Assembly: GCA_029945445.1 (NCBI GenBank)
Contig: JAQSCO010000015.1
Location: forward strand, 206,066 to 270,065
Direction of reading: 5' to 3'
Length of the DNA stretch: 64,000 nt
Origin: Lacunisphaera sp.
Lineage (GTDB): Bacteria; Verrucomicrobiota; Verrucomicrobiia; Opitutales; Opitutaceae
In this document: positions 1 through 7,264 of the stretch, one piece after another
How positions within the stretch are numbered: position 1 is the first letter of the stretch
Layout of the letters: every line of letters begins with the position of its first letter
Program-made: the position numbers and the translations under genes
Notes under the pieces: model-generated
What the model was told of the DNA's origin: nothing
Databases searched by the model: none
What the model saw: the letters and a program-made list of their open reading frames with translations, nothing else

Positions 1-483
1 CAGCCGGACCAGCAGGCCCTGTTGCAGCACGTCGACTGACACCACAATTCCCCGCGGGTTCACAGGGTCATCTACGTATCCTTCCAGCCCGTGCAGCGGG
101 CCGCCCTGCACCCGGACGTGGGTGCCCTTCCGCACCAGCGGGTGCAGCGCCGCCTCGAGGCCGGAGGCGCAGACCGTTTTCACGACTTCCATCTGGCGCA
201 GGAACACCGGCTCGTTCGCAACCATCAGGGCGCGGACCAGCAGGTCCTGCTGGTAGATGCGGTCCTTCCGCGCGGGCTCGAGCCGGGCGAAGACGTAGCC
301 GGGAAACAGCGGCTTGGTGAAGGTCTTTCGCTGGTTGCCGTAGCGGCGCACGCTCTGGATGAGCGGCAGGTAATGGTTGAACTGCTCCACCGTGAGCAGC
401 GCGGAGAATTTCTTCTCGCAGCGGGGCTTGGTGTGGCAGACGAACCAGCGTGGTTCGGCGAAGTCCGGCAGGTGCTGGCCCAT
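1..483 (-). CDS. NusG-like transcription antitermination protein (3' end outside window)
   Basis: The minus strand is open from an ATG at 483 to the left edge (161 codons). The N-terminus reads RWFVCHTKPRCEKKF, the NGN-domain opening typical of NusG, RfaH and UpxY proteins, followed by LFPGYVFARL, another NGN hallmark. Near residues 120-145 a KOW-like stretch (RKGTHVRVQGGPLHGLEG) follows. Such proteins bind RNA polymerase and the KOW domain contacts ribosome or Rho. Its ATG lies 4 bases after the aroQ stop, so it is probably co-transcribed with aroQ. The solitary position away from rplK/secE suggests a specialised NusG paralogue, not housekeeping NusG; that is inference. Confidence 0.85.
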   Translation of the reverse strand, partial: MGQHLPDFAEPRWFVCHTKPRCEKKFSALLTVEQFNHYLPLIQSVRRYGNQRKTFTKPLFPGYVFARLEPARKDRIYQQDLLVRALMVANEPVFLRQMEVVKTVCASGLEAALHPLVRKGTHVRVQGGPLHGLEGYVDDPVNPRGIVVSVDVLQQGLLVRL

Positions 484-487
484 GGGG

Positions 488-916
488 TCAGATCTTCGCC
501 AGCTGGTTCAGCGCCTCGGTGTAACCGGCGAAACCCTTGCCGCTGATCAGCGCAATGCAGGCGCCGGCGGTCATCGAGTGGCGGCGGAATTTCTCGCGCC
601 GCTTGATGTCGGAGATGTGCACCTCGACGGCCGGCAGGTCGGCGCTGGCGAGGGCGTCGCGCAGGGCGATGCTGGTGTGCGAGTAGGCGCCGAAGTTGAC
701 GATGAAGGCCTCGATACCGGCGTCGGTCAGCGCGTGGATCCGGTCGACCAGCGCGCCCTCGTGGGCCGATTGGAAGAACACCACGGTGAACCCGAGCCGC
801 TTCGCCTCCGCCCGGATGAGCTTCTCCAGGTCCTGGAGCGTGGCGCGGCCGTAGATCTCCGGCTGGCGCTTGCCGAGCCGGTCGAGGTTGGGGCCGTGGA
901 GAATGGCGATTTTCAT
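488..916 (-). CDS. aroQ: Type II 3-dehydroquinate dehydratase
   Basis: This 142-residue protein fits the small dodecameric class II dehydroquinase that converts 3-dehydroquinate to 3-dehydroshikimate in the cytosolic shikimate pathway. It opens with the family signature ILHGPNLDRLGKRQPEIYG, including the conserved Asn, Arg and catalytic Tyr. Later come NFGAYSHTSIALRDAL (substrate loop with His) and VEVHISDIKRREKFRRHS (catalytic His and C-terminal Arg). No other shikimate genes are nearby. It sits between a NIF3-like gene upstream and a NusG-like gene downstream on the same strand. Confidence 0.96.
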   Translation of the reverse strand: MKIAILHGPNLDRLGKRQPEIYGRATLQDLEKLIRAEAKRLGFTVVFFQSAHEGALVDRIHALTDAGIEAFIVNFGAYSHTSIALRDALASADLPAVEVHISDIKRREKFRRHSMTAGACIALISGKGFAGYTEALNQLAKI

Positions 917-924
917 GCGGGAGA

Positions 925-1004
925 AACCACCGAATACACGGAATACACAGAAGGATTCAGTCGAGTTAAATCTTCTTTCTGTGTGTTCCGTGTATTCGGT
1001 GGTT
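925..1004. repeat. Long imperfect inverted repeat between nif3-like gene and aroQ
   Basis: The 90-base gap between the two minus-strand genes is almost entirely one hairpin. The left arm starts AACCACCGAATACACGG at 925 and the right arm ends CCGTGTATTCGGTGGTT at 1004. The arms match over about 28 bases with one mismatch, around a short AT-richer loop. There is no U-tract typical of an intrinsic terminator. It looks like a dispersed palindromic repeat and not an operator. Confidence 0.7.
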
Positions 1005-1006
1005 AA

Positions 1007-1759
1007 TCAGAGCGGGTTGTCGGTCTCGATGAATTCCCAGGGTAGGTGGAATTTCTTCGCGAGTTCGGCGGCGAGGGCCTTTACGCCGTGCATCTCCGTG
1101 GCGTAATGGCCGCAGCAAATCAGGTTGAGCTTGTGCTCCTGCGCGTAGTTGAACCACTCCTCGCGCAGCTCGCCGGTGATGAGCGTGTCGACGCCCGCCG
1201 CGACCAGCTGGGGCACGGCGCTGTTACCGCTGCCACTGCAGAAAGCAATCTGCTTGGGCGTCGCGGCGCCATAGTCGATGGAGGTCACGTGCGGATAGAG
1301 TTCCTCCAGACGGGCGCAGAGCTGGGAGCGCTTCAGCTTGTTCGGCGCGATCCAGCCGATGGCCTCGTTCTCGTGGAAAAGGAAGGGGCGCTTGGGCTTC
1401 AGGCCGAGCTGGCGGGCAAGGATGACGTTGTTGCCGATCTCCTCGTGGGCGTCGAGCGGCAGGTGGCTGGAGTAGACGGCGCAGTTGCCGCGGACGAGCG
1501 CGGCGTAACGCGAATAGACCGGTCCGGTCAGCGGCGTCACGCCGCCCCAGAACAGGCCGTGGTGCACGATGAGGAAGTCGATGCCGCGCGCCACGGCGGT
1601 CTCGAACGGCACGAGGCCGGCGTCCACGGCGGCGCCGATGCGGGTCACGCGGCCGTCGTTGCCCACTTGGAGGCCGTTGTGCGCGCCGGGGAAGTCCTTG
1701 AAGGCGGCGCGGCGGGTGCGTTTGTCGCAGTATTCGGTGAGTTGCTGGAGCGAAGCCAT
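1007..1759 (-). CDS. NIF3-like dinuclear metal centre protein (YbgI family)
   Basis: The 250-residue product belongs to the NIF3/YbgI/DUF34 family, hexameric proteins with a paired-metal site whose function is still debated. Visible signatures are HNGLQVGN near residue 27, IDFLIVHHGLFWGG near 60 (metal-binding His pair), and CCGHYATEMHGVKALAAEL near the C-terminus (metal-binding His and Glu). I chose the ATG at 1759, giving MASLQQLTEYCDKR, because it lies 1 base after the stop of the upstream polyketide synthase; an in-frame start further upstream would run into that gene. Confidence 0.9.
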   Translation of the reverse strand: MASLQQLTEYCDKRTRRAAFKDFPGAHNGLQVGNDGRVTRIGAAVDAGLVPFETAVARGIDFLIVHHGLFWGGVTPLTGPVYSRYAALVRGNCAVYSSHLPLDAHEEIGNNVILARQLGLKPKRPFLFHENEAIGWIAPNKLKRSQLCARLEELYPHVTSIDYGAATPKQIAFCSGSGNSAVPQLVAAGVDTLITGELREEWFNYAQEHKLNLICCGHYATEMHGVKALAAELAKKFHLPWEFIETDNPL

Positions 1760-1760
1760 G

Positions 1761-2792
1761 CTAGATGCCGATTCGGCAACTATGTGCGCTAAAGCCTGCG
1801 CCAAAACTCACGAGCCAAAAATCGCCGGCGGCATCCGGCGTCGCGGTCTGCAGGGTCTCCTCCAGGCCGAACAACACGGAGGGACTGCTCATGTTGCCGA
1901 AGTCGCGCAGCACGGTGCGGCTCGCCGCGAGGGAGTAGGGCGCGACCACCGGCTCGAGCGCGTCGAGCACATCGCGGCCCCCGGGATGCGTGACAACGCG
2001 GCTGACGGGTCGCGGACCGCGCTCGGCCCAGAGGTGGGTGACGGCGCCGGCGGCGAGCTGCGGCACGGTCCGGTCGAGAAGGTTGCGGAGCTTGCCGTCG
2101 CGCTGCTCGAAGCGGAGTTTGTCGCGCTCGGCCGGCAGGTGGACGGTGTTGAATTCAAAGCAACGCAGGCCGGTGGGCCCGGGCGTCGCCCGCCAGATCG
2201 TGGCGGCGGCACCGTCGCTGAACAGGCAGGCGCTGATGATGACGCCCGGGTCGTCGTCGAGGTAGAACGCGGCGGAGCAGATCTCGAGCGCGATGCAGGC
2301 CACGGTGGCGTCGGGTTGCGCCGCGAGGATGGCGTTGGCCGCGCGCAGCGACGGGATCGCCGCGCCGCAGCCCAGTCCGACCAGGTCCTGCAGGAAGGTG
2401 TTGGGCCGGAGACCGAGCAGCTCGGCGACGTAGCTGGTCAGGCCGGGGCAGATGTAGCCCGTGCAGGTGCAGATGAGCAGGGCGTCGAGCGCGGCGGGCT
2501 TGACTCCAGCCTTCGCGAGCGCGGCGGTGAGGGCGCGTGCGGCGAGCTTGGGGCCCTCGGTGCGGAAGGCTTGGTTGAGCTGATCGGCGGTGCGGTCGAA
2601 AATGCCGCTGATCCCCTGCACGGCGAAGTGCCGCGTGGCGATGCCGAGGTCGCCCCGCAGGATGGTCCGCATGATGAGCATCGAGCGCTTATGCAGGCGC
2701 TCGCGCACATTCGATTGCTGGACGATGTCCCAGCATTGGCTTTGGGTAAAGGCGGTCTCGGGCACGGCGGTGGCGAGGGCGTGGAGATGCAT
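1761..2792 (-). CDS. Type III polyketide synthase (chalcone/stilbene synthase family)
   Basis: The 343-residue protein has the thiolase-fold Cys-His-Asn triad of type III PKSs: Cys142 in VGLGCGAAIP, His269 in RVVTHPGGRD, and Asn300 in RDFGNMSSPS. The closing GAGFSAHSCRIGI resembles the usual G-F-G-P-G loop region. These homodimers extend an acyl-CoA starter with malonyl-CoA and cyclise the chain; the starter and product cannot be read from sequence. The ATG at 2792 is preferred over upstream codons that overlap the methyltransferase gene. A SAM methyltransferase lies 41 bases upstream on the same strand and may methylate the product. Confidence 0.9.
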   Translation of the reverse strand: MHLHALATAVPETAFTQSQCWDIVQQSNVRERLHKRSMLIMRTILRGDLGIATRHFAVQGISGIFDRTADQLNQAFRTEGPKLAARALTAALAKAGVKPAALDALLICTCTGYICPGLTSYVAELLGLRPNTFLQDLVGLGCGAAIPSLRAANAILAAQPDATVACIALEICSAAFYLDDDPGVIISACLFSDGAAATIWRATPGPTGLRCFEFNTVHLPAERDKLRFEQRDGKLRNLLDRTVPQLAAGAVTHLWAERGPRPVSRVVTHPGGRDVLDALEPVVAPYSLAASRTVLRDFGNMSSPSVLFGLEETLQTATPDAAGDFWLVSFGAGFSAHSCRIGI

Positions 2793-2833
2793 GGCGTGGG
2801 TCAGAGTGATGGGTAGGACAGGCGAAAGGGCAA

Positions 2834-3478
2834 CTAGTGCGCACGGATCGCCACCAGGCGATAGGCCCCCAGCACGGTCGTGCGGCACTGCCAACGCCAC
2901 GCCGCCGGATCAAGGCCGAGCGAACGGGGCAGCTCGTCCCCACTGAAACCGGCGGCGATGCTGACGGGTGCGTCGTGCAGGGTGACCCGATTGGCGCGGA
3001 ACAGCGGGGCGATGAACGCGAACAGACGCTGGGAGAATTTACTTCGCGCCGGTTCGCAGGCAACGATCACGCGCACGGATTCGCCGAGCGACCGGCCCAG
3101 TGCGGCGAGTTCCTTGTCCGAGAAATGGTGGAAGATCAGGTTGCCGATGACGGCGTCGTAGCGGCCATACCCGGCGAAAGTGAGCAGGTTCGCGGAGTGC
3201 CAGTCGGGGCCCGGCGGCCAGTCGGGCGGGCGCGGCGCGAGGTCAAGGCCGTCCACGGGCCGGCCGGTGGCGGCGAGGCGCCGGCCCAGTTCCCCGGTGC
3301 CGGCGCCGAGTTCGAGCACCCGGTCGCCGTCGCGCAAAACGCCGGCCAGCGTGCGCGCCAGCCAGCGGTGGTTGCCCATGAGGGCGTTGATCAAGCGCAG
3401 GTCGCGCCGGCTGCGCACGGCGTCGGGGTGCTCCGCCGGCAGGTTGTCGAGAAGCTCGGGTTGGAGCTGGCGTGGCAT
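2834..3478 (-). CDS. Class I SAM-dependent methyltransferase
   Basis: About 214 residues from the ATG at 3478 (MPRQLQPELLDNL). The SAM-binding motif I is DRVLELGAGTGELGRRLAA, followed by an acidic residue in VDGLDLAP (motif II) and YDAVIGNLIFHHF (motif IV region). The substrate is unknown. Its position immediately upstream of the type III PKS, same strand, suggests O- or C-methylation of a polyketide. It starts divergently from the dCMP deaminase gene, with about 58 bases between the two start codons. Confidence 0.82.
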   Translation of the reverse strand: MPRQLQPELLDNLPAEHPDAVRSRRDLRLINALMGNHRWLARTLAGVLRDGDRVLELGAGTGELGRRLAATGRPVDGLDLAPRPPDWPPGPDWHSANLLTFAGYGRYDAVIGNLIFHHFSDKELAALGRSLGESVRVIVACEPARSKFSQRLFAFIAPLFRANRVTLHDAPVSIAAGFSGDELPRSLGLDPAAWRWQCRTTVLGAYRLVAIRAH

Positions 3479-3536
3479 ACCGGAGACGAAGGTTGCCCAA
3501 CCGCGCGGGGTTGTCCAGCGTGGCACCACTCGAATC

Positions 3537-4010
3537 ATGAAGCCGCCTGCCACGCCCATCGACCTCATCGCCTCCGCCACCGAGAAATTCGCGCAGCGCC
3601 CGACCTGGGACGAGTATTTCATGGCGACAGCCAAGCTCATCGCGTCGCGCTCGAACTGCGAGCGGCTCAACGTGGGCTGCGTGATCGTCACCGCCGGCGA
3701 GCGCAAGAACCGCCTGGTCGCGGCCGGCTACAATGGCTTCCTGCCCGGCACGCCGCACGCCTCGCGCATCCGCGACGGCCACGAGCAGGCGACAGTGCAC
3801 GCCGAGCAGAACGCCATCGCCGACGCGGCGCGCCGCGGCTCGAGCGTCGACGGCTGCACGGCCTACGTGACGCACTACCCGTGCATCAACTGCGCAAAGA
3901 TTCTCGCGGCCTCCGGCATCGCGGAGATCCGCTACCACCAGGATTACCAGAACGATCCGCTCGTGGAGCCCATCCTCACGGATGCGGGGGTGAAACTCAC
4001 GAAGCTGTAG
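3537..4010 (+). CDS. dCMP deaminase (cytidine/deoxycytidylate deaminase family)
   Basis: The 157-residue zinc enzyme deaminates dCMP to dUMP for dTTP synthesis, by family. The zinc-site motif is VHAEQNAIADAA (His ligand and catalytic Glu) followed by YPCINCAKIL (two Cys ligands). SNCERLNVGCVIV and YNGFLPGTPH are typical of the dCMP deaminase subgroup. The ATG at 3537 gives MKPPATPIDL; the upstream in-frame extension runs antisense to the methyltransferase. yqgE follows 27 bases downstream. Confidence 0.93.
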   Translation: MKPPATPIDLIASATEKFAQRPTWDEYFMATAKLIASRSNCERLNVGCVIVTAGERKNRLVAAGYNGFLPGTPHASRIRDGHEQATVHAEQNAIADAARRGSSVDGCTAYVTHYPCINCAKILAASGIAEIRYHQDYQNDPLVEPILTDAGVKLTKL

Positions 4011-4037
4011 ACCGCGATCGCGGGTCGTCCCATTCCC

Positions 4038-4601
4038 ATGCGCGAACGCCGCACCGCGAAAAAGCACCAGAGCCTCGCCGGCCAGCTGCTGTTGGCGCAC
4101 CCCGCGCTGCGCGAGCCGACATTCCGCCGCACGGTCATCCTGATGTCCGCGCACAACGACGACGGCGCGATGGGCGTCGTGCTCAACCGCCCGCTCGGCA
4201 AGCAGCTCGCCGAGCTGAACCCCGAGTTCGCGCTCGGTCCACTGGCGGGCGTGCCGCTCTACAACGGCGGCCCGGTCTCGCCGGACCAGCTCATCATCGT
4301 CTCCTGGCAGTGGCTGAAGACGGAGGGCGCCTTCCAGCTGCACTTCGGCCTCGAGCCGGAGAAGGCCGCCGAGCTCGTCGGCACGCCCGGCGTGATCATC
4401 CGCGCCTTCCTCGGCTACGCCGGCTGGAGCAAGGGCCAGCTCGAAAGCGAAATGAAGCACGACACCTGGTTTGTCGCGACGGTGGACGGCGAGCTGCTGG
4501 AGCAATACGATGATGCCGCCCTCTGGCGCAGCATCCTGGGGTCGATCGACCCTGAGTTAAAGTTGCAGGCCAACGAGCCCGACGACCCGACGGTCAACTA
4601 G
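4038..4601 (+). CDS. YqgE/AlgH family protein (UPF0301)
   Basis: The 187-residue protein shows the UPF0301 pattern: GQLLLAHPALREPTFRRTVIL near residue 15, then GAMGVVLNRPLGK, YNGGPVSPDQL, and the Gly-Trp motif FLGYAGWSKGQLESEM near the C-terminal third. Its biochemical role is unresolved; AlgH was linked to alginate regulation in Pseudomonas. It follows the dCMP deaminase closely and converges with the M24 peptidase gene, leaving 6 bases between the stops. Confidence 0.92.
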   Translation: MRERRTAKKHQSLAGQLLLAHPALREPTFRRTVILMSAHNDDGAMGVVLNRPLGKQLAELNPEFALGPLAGVPLYNGGPVSPDQLIIVSWQWLKTEGAFQLHFGLEPEKAAELVGTPGVIIRAFLGYAGWSKGQLESEMKHDTWFVATVDGELLEQYDDAALWRSILGSIDPELKLQANEPDDPTVN

Positions 4602-4607
4602 GCCGGC

Positions 4608-5906
4608 TCAGCCGAACGGCTGGTCGATCGACGGGCTTTGCGGCGTGAAGAATTCCGGGCCGTGCTCGGTGATGTGCAGGCAGTCCTCGAGCCGGATCCC
4701 GAACTCGCCGTAGATGGCGATGGTCGGCTCGTCGCTGAAGCACATGCCGGGCTGGATGGGCGTCCGGTTGCCGCGGACGAAATTGGTCCACTCGTGGTAG
4801 TCGAGGCCGATGCCGTGGCCGGTGCGGTGGGGCAGGCCGGGCAGCCGGTAGTCCGGCCCGAAGCCGCCCTGGGTGATGACGGCGCGCGCGGCGGCGTCGA
4901 CGTTTTCGCAGGGAGCGCCGATCTTGATCGCGGCAAAGGCCGCGTCCTGGGCCGCGCGCTCGAGGTTCCAGATGTCGCGCTGGCGCTGCGTGGGCTTGCC
5001 GAAGACAAAGGTGCGCGTGATGTCCGACTGGTAGCCGTCGAGCGTGCAGCCGCCGTCCAGCAGGACGACGTCGCCCTCGTGCAGCACCTGCGGCGTGATG
5101 CTGCCGTGGGGGAACGCGGTGTATTGGCCGAAGCTGCAGAAGATGCCGCCCTCGTGGCCGCCGAGCGCGCCGAGGGCGGCGGCGCAGTTCCCGGCGAACT
5201 CCTGCTGCGGCATGCCCTCGCGCACGGTGAGCCAGGTGGCGCGGTAGGCGGCGAGGGCGATCTCGTTGGAGCGCTTGAGCAGGGCGATCTCCGCGGGCGA
5301 CTTGAACATCCGGCAGCCCGCGGTGACCGGGTCGGCGCTGACGTAGTCGAAGCCTGGCGCCTCCTGCCGGATGCCGTCGAACAGGAAAAACCGCACGCGC
5401 TCCTCCATCCCGATCCGGCCGGTGCGGAGCCCGCGGTCGGAGAAAATCTCCGCGACGCGCCGGTAGGGGCTCTCGTGCTCCTCCCAGGTGCGCACGTCGC
5501 GGCCGAGCTTGATGAGCTCGCGCGCGCGTTCCTCCTCGAACTTCGGGCAGACATAGGCCGGCTCGCCGGTGGCGGGTATGACAACGGCGAACATCCGCTC
5601 GCTGTTGCCCCACCGGATGCCAGTGAAATAATAAAAGCTGGAACCGGGCTCCAGGTAGATGGCGCCGATCTTGTGCTCGGCCATCAATTGCTGGGCCCGG
5701 GCGACGCGGGCGTGGCGCTCGTCGAGGGTGATCGGGGCGACGCCATCGGTCATCTTCCGTAGCGCCCGGATGGGCGCGGGCAGGTCGGCGTGGCCGGCCG
5801 GTGCGCCGATCATGTTCTGGGCGTGGGCGGTGGTCGAGCCACCGAGGAAGGCCGCGCCGGTCACGCCGGCGGAGAGGCGGATGAATTCTCTGCGGTCAAG
5901 GCACAT
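4608..5906 (-). CDS. Secreted M24 family metallopeptidase (Xaa-Pro aminopeptidase type)
   Basis: The 432-residue protein begins with a Tat-like leader: RREFIRLSAG followed by a hydrophobic stretch and an AHA cleavage site near residue 29. A creatinase-like N-terminal domain follows. The pita-bread catalytic domain carries the dinuclear metal ligands: DGGCTLDGYQSDITRTF (two Asp), TGHGIGLDYHE (His), SDEPTIAIYG (Glu) and RLEDCLHITEHG (Glu). It would act in the periplasm on peptides with proline at position 2. It is transcribed toward yqgE. Confidence 0.92.
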   Translation of the reverse strand: MCLDRREFIRLSAGVTGAAFLGGSTTAHAQNMIGAPAGHADLPAPIRALRKMTDGVAPITLDERHARVARAQQLMAEHKIGAIYLEPGSSFYYFTGIRWGNSERMFAVVIPATGEPAYVCPKFEEERARELIKLGRDVRTWEEHESPYRRVAEIFSDRGLRTGRIGMEERVRFFLFDGIRQEAPGFDYVSADPVTAGCRMFKSPAEIALLKRSNEIALAAYRATWLTVREGMPQQEFAGNCAAALGALGGHEGGIFCSFGQYTAFPHGSITPQVLHEGDVVLLDGGCTLDGYQSDITRTFVFGKPTQRQRDIWNLERAAQDAAFAAIKIGAPCENVDAAARAVITQGGFGPDYRLPGLPHRTGHGIGLDYHEWTNFVRGNRTPIQPGMCFSDEPTIAIYGEFGIRLEDCLHITEHGPEFFTPQSPSIDQPFG

Positions 5907-6101
5907 GGGGATGGCGAGGGGTGACGGCGAGGCTGCCGGACCGGACCGGGAAGACGAGTTCTAATGGGCGCGGGCCGGGCAGGTTACGCGGCCGGACGGG
6001 GCCGGTCTGACGGCCTTTCCACGCCCGCTGGCCGGGGGAATACGACGGCACAATCATTTCCGTTGACAGGGGTGCCAGCCGCCATCTTCTTTTTCGTTTT
6101 T

Positions 6102-6227
6102 ATGAAAGTCGTTTCCTCCATCAAATCAGCCAAGATGCGTCACCCGGCCTGCCAGGTCGTGCGCCGCAAGGGCAAGATCTACGTCATCAATAAAGTCGAG
6201 CCGCGTTACAAGGCGCGCCAAGGCTGA
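6102..6227 (+). CDS. 50S ribosomal protein L36, zinc-free (YkgO-like)
   Basis: A 41-residue protein starting [20 protein letters not shown], closest in layout to the YkgO-type L36. It has only one Cys, so it cannot form the zinc site of canonical RpmJ. The GTG start of the L31 gene lies 18 bases downstream. A TTGACA-like -35 element sits near 6064, but I see no convincing -10 or Zur palindrome. Confidence 0.92.
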   Translation: MKVVSSIKSAKMRHPACQVVRRKGKIYVINKVEPRYKARQG

Positions 6228-6245
6228 TTAAACCACCCATTTACC

Positions 6246-6500
6246 GTGAAGACTGAAGGCCATCCCGCCCTGAACAACGTCTGCTTCCTCGACATCGGAA
6301 CAGGCAAAAAATTCCTCACCAGGTCCACGATGAAGTCCGCCCGCACCGAGAAGATCGACGGCCAGGACTACTTCGTGATCGTGCGTGACGTGACCATGGA
6401 CTCGCATCCCGCCTACACCGGCGAGAAGCGCCTCGTGGATACCGCCGGCCGCGTGGAGAAATTCACCACGAAGTTCAAGCGCGCCACCAAGGTCAAGTAA
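6246..6500 (+). CDS. rpmE2: 50S ribosomal protein L31 type B
   Basis: An 84-residue protein with a GTG start (6246). It reads HPALNNVCFLDIGTGKKFLT and ends VEKFTTKFKRATKVK. The type B features are the internal SAR/Y-F spacer and absence of the CxxC zinc pairs of RpmE. It is paired with the zinc-free L36 immediately upstream; such pairs replace zinc-containing versions under zinc limitation in other bacteria. Here they could equally be the only copies. A strong terminator follows. Confidence 0.93.
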   Translation: MKTEGHPALNNVCFLDIGTGKKFLTRSTMKSARTEKIDGQDYFVIVRDVTMDSHPAYTGEKRLVDTAGRVEKFTTKFKRATKVK

Positions 6501-6526
6501 GCGGCCCGCCGCCCCTGATCTTGCCG

Positions 6527-6554
6527 AAGCCCTCCCGTCGCGGAGGGCTTTTTT
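6527..6554 (+). terminator. Intrinsic terminator after rpmE2
   Basis: Stem GCCCTCC at 6529-6535 pairs with GGAGGGC at 6542-6548 around a 6-base loop, followed by six T. It ends the L36-L31 transcript. Confidence 0.9.
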
Positions 6555-6591
6555 GTTGCCGCGCGCGCTGTGCCGCGTCGTTTTCGTGGGC

Positions 6592-7248
6592 ATGCCGGCC
6601 CCCAAGCTCATCATCTTTGACTGCGACTCGACGCTCAGCGCCATCGAGGGCATCGACGAGCTCGCGCGCGTGCGCGGTCCGCAGGTCTTTGCCCAGGTGG
6701 AGGCGATGACCCGGGACGCGATGGAGGGGAAGATTTCCGTGGAGGAGGTCTTTGCGCGGCGGCTCGACATCATCCGTCCGCGCCTGGCCGACGTGGTGGC
6801 GGTCGGCCGGCTGTATGTGGAGCAGGTGGAACCCACGGCGGCCGCGGCGATTGCCGAATTGAAGACGGCGGGCTGGACGCCCCTGATCCTCAGCGGCGGT
6901 TTCCGCCAGGCCATCGTGCCGCTGGCGAAGCACCTCGGCATCGCGCGCGTGGAGGCGGTGGACTTGTATTTCGACGAGGCCGGCAACTACACGGGCTACG
7001 ACCGGGGCTATCCGTCGACCCGCTCGGGTGGCAAACCGGTGCGCATCGCCGAGCTGCAGCACGAGCTGGCGCCGGAGCGCACCGTCATGGTGGGCGACGG
7101 GGTGAGCGACCTGGAGACCAAGCCCGTCGTCGACCTGTTCGTGGGCTTTGGCCGCTACACACCGCGCGGAAAGGTGAAGGCACAGGCGCGGGTGTTCCTC
7201 ACGAGCCTCGCGGACCTCCCGGCAGCCTTGACGAAGCACTTCGGGTGA
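6592..7248 (+). CDS. SerB-like HAD phosphatase (phosphoserine phosphatase family)
   Basis: About 218 residues from the ATG at 6592 (MPAPKLIIFDCDSTLSAIEG). HAD motif I is DCDSTL (Asp nucleophile and acid/base), motif II is LILSGGF, motif III includes the Lys in SGGKPVRI, and motif IV is VMVGDGVSDLE. This is the SerB architecture, consistent with dephosphorylation of phosphoserine in the last step of serine synthesis. I preferred 6592 to the upstream start at 6553 because the latter falls in the T-tract of the preceding terminator. Confidence 0.85.
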   Translation: MPAPKLIIFDCDSTLSAIEGIDELARVRGPQVFAQVEAMTRDAMEGKISVEEVFARRLDIIRPRLADVVAVGRLYVEQVEPTAAAAIAELKTAGWTPLILSGGFRQAIVPLAKHLGIARVEAVDLYFDEAGNYTGYDRGYPSTRSGGKPVRIAELQHELAPERTVMVGDGVSDLETKPVVDLFVGFGRYTPRGKVKAQARVFLTSLADLPAALTKHFG

Positions 7249-7264
7249 CGTTGCCTCGGGGCGC

